Source: Fomes fomentarius (lineage: Eukaryota > Basidiomycota > Agaricomycetes > Polyporales > Polyporaceae). From it: a stretch of 64,000 nt of DNA. Location: the NCBI GenBank assembly GCA_022606135.1, contig JABYQN010000001.1, positions 2,666,001 through 2,730,000 of the forward strand, given 5' to 3'. This document shows positions 57,095 to 64,000 of the stretch, piece after piece. A program made the position numbers and the translations under genes. The notes under the pieces are model-generated. The model searched no databases. It was not told the DNA's origin and saw only the letters and a program-made list of their open reading frames with translations. Positions within the stretch are counted from its first letter, which is position 1. The number at the start of each line of letters is the position of its first letter.

Positions 57095-57385
57095 ATAACC
57101 AAAAATGGGCCCGGAGGGCCCGAAAAGTTGCATACAAATAACCGAAGATAAGGGTTCCGAGGCCGATGTTATATGACCGAAAACGACCCTGGACCCGGCA
57201 GGTTATGTGCACCGGTCCACCGAAAATCCCGGCCTTGGGCCTGAGGAGCCGGTGGACTATAAGCGTTCGTGCCCGTAACCGAGCTTATATGCCGAGAACC
57301 ACCGAAGCTGAGCATTTCTGGCAAGGTTACATCCAAATAACCGAAATAAACCCCTGTATGACCCCTCAGAAATAACCGAAAATGG
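57095..57385. repeat. Degenerate array of ACCGAA-centred repeats upstream of GCD11
   Basis: At least seven variants of TAACCGAAA or ATGACCGAAAA occur in 290 bases: near 57095, 57138, 57173, 57218, 57274, 57299, 57336 and 57371, often with a TTATATG or CATATAACC word alongside. Spacing is 25-55 bases and not fixed. It starts about 130 bases upstream of the GCD11 ATG, so it may hold regulatory sites or be a decayed minisatellite. Confidence 0.5.
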
Positions 57386-58863
57386 CCTTGGCTGGCATAT
57401 AACCTCTTGGGGGATATCCGGGGGTCCGTCATCTACTCGACTCAGCCTCCAGCTTCCAGTTGGTGCATTCACCCCTTATAGCCCTGCTTAGTCACGCGTA
57501 GCCGAGTGTCGCCATATCATAAGTCGAAGCTACCTTCCCGGACTGCAGGGACAAGCAGAATACCCCACACCCGGACTGCAGGATTTTAGCGGAACTGCCT
57601 TACCACTTATACGTACCGTCCCTTAGTACAGCTGTGACTGGCTTGTATCTACACGGCTGCTACCATCACTGCGAACTTTTGGGCGTCTCGGTAAACCCTG
57701 TGGGAAACCCAGGTTCAGTCACTTTTTGCCGGCGTGCCTCACACCCTGACCCGGTCACTGAGGACGGCTCACAATTGCGCAAACATGTAGAGGTCCCCCG
57801 TCCTACTCAGTAGTTATTACTCTTCTACTCACACTTCCTGCGAGGGGTTGAGACCTTGAGGAACCGACGTCTGGATCACTGCCAGTGCACATGCGTTCTC
57901 CGAGCTCAACTGGTCACTTTTATATAAAGAACCTCTTATTAAATACATGATTAGAGTTCGTATATCCACAGCAGGTTCCAGCACGAATCAGAAAGCACAA
58001 GCGGAGTGAAACTAGTGTACAGACGACAACGGGCGTGCAAGCGCGGAGTTTGAAGATAGATACCAAATTGGGAATGCTCGTAACACTCAGCCCGTAGTGT
58101 CGGATGAGTAGCCTTGTCCGTCGTGAAACGTTCCCACTGAGAGCCACAAAGGTCCGAATTGGTGGTGTAGATTCACAATTTCAGTGAACCTGTGTCACAC
58201 GGTCTGTGGCGTTCCCGGGGTCTTAGTAATATGGGCGCTTCCTGAGGCGCACCACCCCCAACTAGGGCAACTTGCAAGTCGAAGCAGGATCCCGAACGGA
58301 TGATGGTTCTATCGCAGATAAGTCTCTGGCTTGTATGGGATGTGCTACTACTACGCTTTCAGAAGCGTCGTGGTCTCCACTGTGTCAGAATAAGTAGAAG
58401 GGTGCACCTTGCATGGGATTGGACTCGGAGCTGCCGCTCCTTACACGGTTATGGGCCACAATAGGTCATTCAATAACAGGTTCTGCTTTCATCCGAGCTC
58501 AATGAGACCTTGCATGATACACGCTTCATATATTATTTCTTGAACTCTTGGAAATTCGTAGACATTGATTCCGAGCGCGACTGTGAACTCTCGTTCTTAT
58601 GAACCACAAGCGCCCACTCACGCACCCTGAGGTGCGCTTGCGACGTGCGTACCTAAGGGCGCCTAAGGGAATTGGTTAGTCGCTGATGTGGCCAGAGAGG
58701 GCAGCCATTACAGAAGGTCCGGATTCGATGAGAGGAAGAAAAAGGACCTTTGCCTGACTCAGGCGTCGAGTCATCTTTAAAGACTGCTCTTCAGGACTGG
58801 TCTGGCTCACCAGTTTTTCGTGGACTGCTCCTCGTCCTCCTCTCTCCTTCGTCACTCGCCTGA
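57386..58863. other. Long non-coding region before ILV2
   Basis: About 1.5 kb with no supported gene. The 12-mer CCCGGACTGCAG occurs twice 33 bases apart (about 57538 and 57571). A TATATAAAG word lies at about 57921. Codons on either strand are broken often. It may contain old transposon sequence that I cannot name. Confidence 0.35.
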
Positions 58864-61182
58864 ATGTTGCTGTCGACTTCCAGGATGCGCGTCCCGTCTG
58901 TCTCAAAAGCTGCCATCTCAGCCCACTTCACCCGTGCTCGCTCGTCCGTCGCAAGCTCGAGCGGCTCCATGCTCGAGGCGAAGTCCAGGGTGAGCGAGCA
59001 TGTCAGGAACATCAGCAGGACAAGTACTGGCAAAGCGACCGCCGTCAATGCCGTGTGTGTGTCCACATAATTTTCCTCGTTGGGTGTCGCTGACAGCACG
59101 CATACATGTAGGCGGCCCTCACCAGCGCCGGGGTACCAGCAGCTGCCTACAAGAAACAATGTCTCTCCTTCCCCCTCTCCTTCCCTTCCTCCACACGCGG
59201 AGGGTCCTCTGGATCATTCCTTTGTGGGTATGTCTGGTGGCCAGATTTTCCATGAGATGATGATCCGGCACGGTGTCAAGCACATCTTTGGCTATCCCGG
59301 CGGCGCGATCCTCCCCGTGTTCGACGCCATCTACAACTCCCCCCATTTCGAGTTCGTCCTTCCGAGACACGAACAGGGCGCTGGTCATATGGCCGAGGGC
59401 TACGCTCGTGTGACGGGCAAGCCCGGAGTTGTCCTCGTAACTTCGGGTCCTGGTGCCACGAATGTCATTACTCCTATGCAGGACGCCCTCAGCGATGGCA
59501 TTCCCCTCATCGTCTTCACTGGTCAGGTGGCGACTTCAGCTATCGGCTCGGACGCTTTTCAAGAAGCCGATGTCGTCGGTATATCAAGAGCGTGTACAAA
59601 GTGGAGCGTCATGGTCAAAGACATCTCTGAACTCCCCCGTCGCATCAACGAAGCCTTCAAGATTGCGACGTCGGGTCGCCCGGCCCCCGTCCTCGTTGAC
59701 CTTCCGAAGGACATCACTGCCGGTGTCCTAACGACCCCTCTTCCCTACAAGGCAACTACCCCCGGCAAGCCGCTGGGACTGCCGACCAACCCCCTCCTGC
59801 CCGCCGAGCAGGATTTGGACAAGGAGATGATCCAGCACGCCGCCGACCTCATCAACCAAGCGAAGCGTCCGATCATCTACGCCGGCAATGGTGTTCTCTC
59901 CTCTCCCTTCGGACCGAAGCTTCTGAAGCAAATCGCGGACCAGGGCAACATCCCCGTCACGACTACCCTTCGAGGCTTGGGCGCGTTCGACGAGATGGAC
60001 GAGAAGAGCCTGCACATGCTCGGCATGCATGGTTCTGCGTACGCGAACCTGGCCATGCAGGAGGCTGATGTGATCATTGCGCTGGGTGCACGTTTCGACG
60101 ACCGCGTCACGGGTAAGGTCGACCAGTTCGCGCCTGCAGCCCGCGCGGCAGCGTTGAACGGCACCGGTGGTATCATCCACTTCGAAATCCAGCCGAAGAA
60201 CATCAACAAGGTCGTGGAGGCGACCATCCCCGTCCTCGGCGATGTCGTCGCGAACATGACCGCCCTCGCACCCCTCATCCGCCCCGCGCCCAGGGAGGGG
60301 TGGTTCAAGGACATCAAGGAGTGGAAGGCAAATTACCCGTTCACGTACCATAAGAGCGAGCCCGGCGCTCTGATGAAGCCGCAGGAGGTCATCGTCGAGC
60401 TTGATAGACAGACAGCGCACAGGAAGGATGAGGTCATCATCACCACTGGTGTCGGTCAGCACCAGATGTGGGCAGCGCAACACTTCCGTTGGCGGCAGCC
60501 TCTCCATATGGTGACGTCTGGTGGTCTCGGCGTGAGTCAAGCTTTATTCAACATCTGAACACCGTTAACTCACGGGATTCATCTAGACTATGGGGTTCGG
60601 ACTGCCGTCCGCCATAGGTGCGAAGGTTGGCGCGCCCAACAAGACTGTGGTCGACATCGATGGCGACGCGTCCTTCAGCATGACTGCCATGGAGCTCCAG
60701 ACGGCGTCGCAATATAGCATTGGTGTCAAGGTCCTTGTTCTCAACAACGAGTTCCAGGGCATGGTACTCCAGTGGCAGGGTACGTATTCACAATCCGGTG
60801 GTATACGACGGACTCGTGTGACTTACCTGATGCGACGATAGACTTGTTCTATGATGCGCGGTATGCGCACACTCGTATGGTCAACCCTGACTTCATCGCA
60901 TTGGCGAAGGCGATGCGCGTCCATGCGATCCGTTGTGAGCGCCTGGAGGATCTGCCGGCGAAGATGAAGGAGTTCCTCGAGTACGATGACTCGAAGCCGG
61001 TTCTCATGGAGTGTCTCGTCGAGACAAATGAACATGTGTTCCCTATGGTACGTACGGTGCTTCCCCTCTAATCCCACTGACAGACAAGATATTTTTAGGT
61101 ACCCGCTGGCAAGGCTCTCCACGAGCAGATCCTGCACCCGTCGTTCCGGGAGGCTTACGCCGCATCTCGCAAAAAGGAATGA
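58864..61182 (+). CDS. ILV2: Acetolactate synthase catalytic subunit, mitochondrial
   Basis: The first exon (58864-59054) gives an Arg/Ser-rich mitochondrial leader, MLLSTSRMRVPSVSKAAISA. An intron 59055-59111 joins it in frame to RRPSPAPGYQQLP. The enzyme core then follows: SFVGMSGGQIFHEMMIRHGV, catalytic Glu in RHEQGAGHMAEGYARV, VTSGPGATNVITPMQDALSD, thiamine-diphosphate motif GDASFSMTAMELQTA...NNEFQGMVLQW, and a C-terminal ARYAHTRMVNPDFIALAKAM ending SRKKE with TGA at 61180-61182. It makes acetolactate and acetohydroxybutyrate, the first shared step of Val, Leu and Ile synthesis in the mitochondrion. The Trp of MVLQW, a target site of common inhibitors, is unchanged. Further introns at about 60531-60587, 60779-60841 and 61048-61098. 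Confidence 0.95.
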
Positions 61183-62449
61183 GTCTTGGATAGCTACAGA
61201 CCTCGCTCAACTACCTTCGCGTTGGAGGCTTCTCCTAGACGAGTTCAGGCCCATCACGCTTGATTCATATGGGAAGCCCCGGGCCCGTGGACTTCGTATC
61301 TACCACGCTGCATTTGACATTATCCGCATTTGTGTGCGTACATCTCTTTCGCATGTATCGGTTGTTCGATCATTGGATCAGGAAAGGAGCAAAGTCTCTT
61401 TAGGGGACGTCATGTATCTACTTACCACAGCCCTCGAACGGCGGGCTACCATCTACATAGTTCCATGCTTGTTCATCTACAATGTTCCTTCGTGAAAGCA
61501 TGCAGCTTACTGATACTCCAAGTAAGCAACTACTAGTGATACATTCTAGACGTGCTTCAAATAATTTCCTCCCGCTTCGGTTCTGTCGAACTGTCCTGCA
61601 CTGGCTCCAGCCGCGCGCGGCGACGACGAACTCGAGGTCACTACACTCCAATCCTTTCGGCGACTTCACCCAAAACACATTCGAATGTTCTCTTCTCAGT
61701 GCGATTCTGTATATTTGGCTCTGAAACTTAACAGAGGTAGGCTACTAGTCAGGTCCAACATCTGATATATTTCTCCGAGTTACTCCGGGATGCTGGACGA
61801 TGGAGGGAGCTCAAGTGGGTCTGGGGCGTGACACCAGCCACCCGAGGTAGGTGCGGAGTTTTATGATCAATGCAGATGCTAGGTTGGGAACAGGCTTCTC
61901 CGCTCGGATTCTCGTGCCCCGCACAACCCTCGGAGAAGGGGCTTGCTTCAAACTCAAGGAAACCTACAGGAATTTGATTTTTGCGCCAGCTCCTTATTCT
62001 CTGTCCGTCCTGCTCGGCTCATATTTCATTCTTAGACATGCTAGGCTACAGAACTATATAACTTCTCATACGTCGCACATAGAAACGAGTATAAGTAAGT
62101 GCCAGCAAAACCTGCCGCCACAACTGCCTTCCGAGAAATCGTTAATAAGTAATGCATCCAGCATACATTTGGTTTCACAACAAATTGCCGCTGACAATAT
62201 GCCTTTACAGTGAACAGCTCGCAGATTTCTGCAGGCTGTTTCTTGTCCCGCACTCGGAACCGAGGATCTAGACAGGGCCAAGGTGGTGAAGCGCCTGCGC
62301 GGGTCGCGGTCGCTTGCATCTTCCTCCCAGCCTTCTGTGACCTCATGACATCTATTGTCTCGAGAACTCCTCCTAGGACTATCTCTGCGCTGTCTAATAT
62401 GAGCTCCCGCATCCTACAGACCCCACGGGGGCACAAACCGACGAGGTGA
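61183..62449. other. Non-coding region after ILV2
   Basis: About 1.27 kb. The first part is ILV2 3' UTR. Open frames on both strands (for example 61851-62213 + and 62041-62450 -) have no domain I recognise. The second may be degenerate continuation of the aminopeptidase relic. Confidence 0.35.
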
Positions 62450-62825
62450 TAACACAGCTCCAAGCCTTTTCCTGATGCACGTACGATGAGCCATTCGGTG
62501 CAGTATGTTGCCTGGCGCGCAGGCCTCGACGAGGACCCGATTGTGCGGGTGTAGGCTTGGAGCCAGTAGCGGGAATCAGTTATGAGGTATGCATAGTTGA
62601 GCGAAATGTTAACTTGTCTAGCTGAACCGGTGAATCTGTGCGGCGTAGATACACCGCGCAAATATCAATGCGGATGCGAATACGGAGACATACCTACCCA
62701 GAGATCCATTGTCGTCGCTTATCGTGAGGCGCAATGTACGGTGCATGTGAGTCACTTACTAGTAGTCCAAATTACGGGTTCCGCAAGAGATTGCGCAAGG
62801 CCTCAAGCCTGCTGGTCGTGTCCTG
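62450..62825 (-). pseudogene. Relic of an Xaa-Pro aminopeptidase (creatinase N-terminal domain)
   Basis: Minus strand reads TSRLEALRNLLRN, a stop, then SDSHAPYIAPHDKRRQWISG. After a 60-base intron-like gap comes FTGSARQVNISLNYAYLITD and SRYWLQA. This is the start of aminopeptidase P: an N-terminal helix, then [S/A]xYIAxHDKRRxWISGFTGSAG and TDSRYWLQA. A frameshift and stops lie in the LDYY segment, and after WLQA the sequence departs from the family apart from a TEWLIVRA block. The C-terminal pita-bread catalytic domain with the metal ligands is absent. Not functional. Confidence 0.65.
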
Positions 62826-63353
62826 CTTCCCAGCACCTCGGGCAGAGCCAATACTGTACTAGAAGACCCAGAGGGATAGAGTACGGGCGTGCATCGCCGC
62901 TACGCGCGGTCCTGCCGCTCGCCTTCGTCGAGCTGGATTTGTACGTGTCCGACCGCTGTGACTAGGATCACGGTCAGAGCAGTGTGAGACTTGTAATCGA
63001 CGACGGCGCAGGACACGGCAAGCAGGGAGTCTCGAAGAGAGAACAGACTCGGACAGATCGTGATACGAACTGTCATAACATGACAATGTGACATGGTTAC
63101 ACTGCACATGCATGCTTTACCCGGAACTGAAGTTCGTTTTCCACTTGTTCAACATGCATAGAGGGACTGCTTAGCGGCGCGCTATCCTGCTGGGCCTGGA
63201 GCGGAGTTCCCTCGGGAGGCCTCTGCAATACAATGAGTTCGGTATTCTTGTAAGAAGGCGAGAGGCAAGATAAGTAAAGAGAGGAAGGAAATCTACTCAC
63301 CAATATCATTTCTACCATATGGGACCAACGCGAAAGACGCGCTTTCCGTCGCC
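62826..63353. other. Intergenic region
   Basis: About 530 bases before the 3' end of the last gene. No gene, repeat or RNA recognised. Confidence 0.3.
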
Positions 63354-64000
63354 TCAAGGTTGGGCGATGGTGGTAAGTTGTAACTCGATCAGGTAGGAAA
63401 TGCGCTGTGCGAAGTCTCCGTCTCGACGCAGCGCCAAGGCGAAGAACGACGGCGGCAGGAACGAGTAGCCGCCAAAATCCACGGCCACAATCCTGCCCTC
63501 CCTATCCTTCATGAGGTTGACAGTCTTAATGTCAGATATACAGAGGAGCAGGCCATGATCCGCGATCTCCCTAACGTGATTAACACGCCCCGGCCTCTCC
63601 GTCTTGGCCAACATCTGTACATGTATGAAGAGCCATCATCGAGATAACAGCCGAGGTGAGAGAGGGACTCGGACAAGACGAGACAAAAGAAAACACTCAC
63701 TCCATTAACATGTCTCTGCAGCTCCTCGACGGTGTTGTACCACATATCGGACATCCAGTCAAGGAAAAAGGGGTGCTCGATCACGCCTCCTCCTCCGGTT
63801 CCAGGGGTGGAACTGAGGCTCGGTATTTTGAGCAGAGCCTGCACTGCGGCGGCGACGACAGTGAAATCGGAGGAGTCGCACATGAGCCCGTCGATGTACT
63901 CGGTGACAATAAAGCCGAACGCGCCCCACGTGAAGGCGAGGTAGACGCGAGGGGCACGCACAGCAGCAATGTTGTGCTCTTCGAGGTATTGCGAGACAAA
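63354..64000 (-). CDS. Phosphotransferase/protein-kinase-like protein, 5' end beyond the window
   Basis: Minus strand, stop TGA at 63354-63356. From the window edge the chain reads YLEEHNIAAVRAPRVYLAF, GAFGFIVTEYIDGLMCDSSD, HPFFLDWMSDMWYNTVEELQ, then after an intron (about 63615-63699) LLLCISDIKTVNLMKDREGR followed by IVAVDFGGYSFLPPSFFALA. The IVTEYIDG hinge and the SDIKxxNLMKDxxGRIVAVDFG block resemble the catalytic and metal-binding loops of aminoglycoside-phosphotransferase-like kinases, an enlarged family in Agaricomycetes. The usual catalytic HxD is replaced by SDI, so activity is uncertain. Substrate unknown. Confidence 0.6.

Noticed and set aside
58200..58680. Possible inverted repeat pairs around CCTGAGGCGCACC and CCCTGAGGTGCGC
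   Set aside because: The matches are short, imperfect and far apart; no element boundaries or coding content support a transposon.
62041..62661. Single 206-codon minus-strand gene
   Set aside because: Its N-terminal part is the aminopeptidase relic and the rest has no family match; stops and a frameshift lie just upstream.
1..64000. CRISPR arrays, bacterial operons, ribosome-binding sites, rRNA genes
   Set aside because: The window is spliced eukaryotic DNA; I saw no spaced direct-repeat arrays of the CRISPR kind and no rRNA segments.

Overview
The window is nuclear DNA of a filamentous basidiomycete, most likely an Agaricomycete (polypore or mushroom type). The evidence is genes split by many short GT-AG introns of about 50-65 nt, GC-rich codon third positions, and a fungal gene set that includes SPB4, SOG2, PEP7, KNR4/SMI1, EAF1, GCD11 and ILV2. 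I have no taxonomic marker that would give a genus.

Layout. 0.1-7 kb: a SWIM/RING zinc-finger protein, a class II aldolase/adducin-type protein and a secreted PhoD-like phosphatase, all on the + strand. 7.4-11.8 kb: cytosolic HSP70 (-) and TOM40 (+), divergent around a promoter with a TATA box and a heat-shock element. 11.8-14.5 kb: a gene-poor gap, a small ABC ATPase and an intron-containing tRNA-Ile(UAU). 14.6-28.8 kb: an Arg-rich zinc-finger protein (-), the ribosome-assembly helicase SPB4 (-), the RAM-pathway protein SOG2 (+), the FYVE protein PEP7/VPS19 (-) and twinfilin (+). 29.5-34.5 kb: a tandem pair of mitochondrial succinyl-CoA:3-oxoacid CoA-transferase genes sharing the promoter word TACCCCGCA. 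35-42.7 kb: a KNR4/SMI1 homologue and EAF1, the NuA4 scaffold.

From 42.7 to about 54.8 kb the character changes. This stretch holds broken or truncated copies of secondary-metabolism genes: a sesquiterpene-synthase-type cyclase, a ToxD-like enoyl reductase, a BAHD-type acyltransferase and a cytochrome P450. With them lie pieces of a mitochondrial carrier, a second reductase, a TB2/DP1/HVA22 protein and mitochondrial RNA polymerase, plus one intact GRE2-like ketoreductase. Two copies of an undescribed dispersed repeat, in the same orientation, lie within it. I read this as the decayed remains of a terpenoid-type biosynthetic cluster between EAF1 and GCD11, and it is the most interesting part of the window.

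55.1-64 kb: GCD11 (eIF2 gamma) with an odd ACCGAA-rich repeat array upstream, ILV2 (acetolactate synthase), an Xaa-Pro aminopeptidase relic, and the 3' part of a phosphotransferase-like gene that runs off the window end.

Two conserved genes outside the decayed region (SPB4 and the SMI1 homologue) each carry a single apparent one-base frameshift. Those are most easily explained as consensus errors and should temper any claim that rests on one indel alone.
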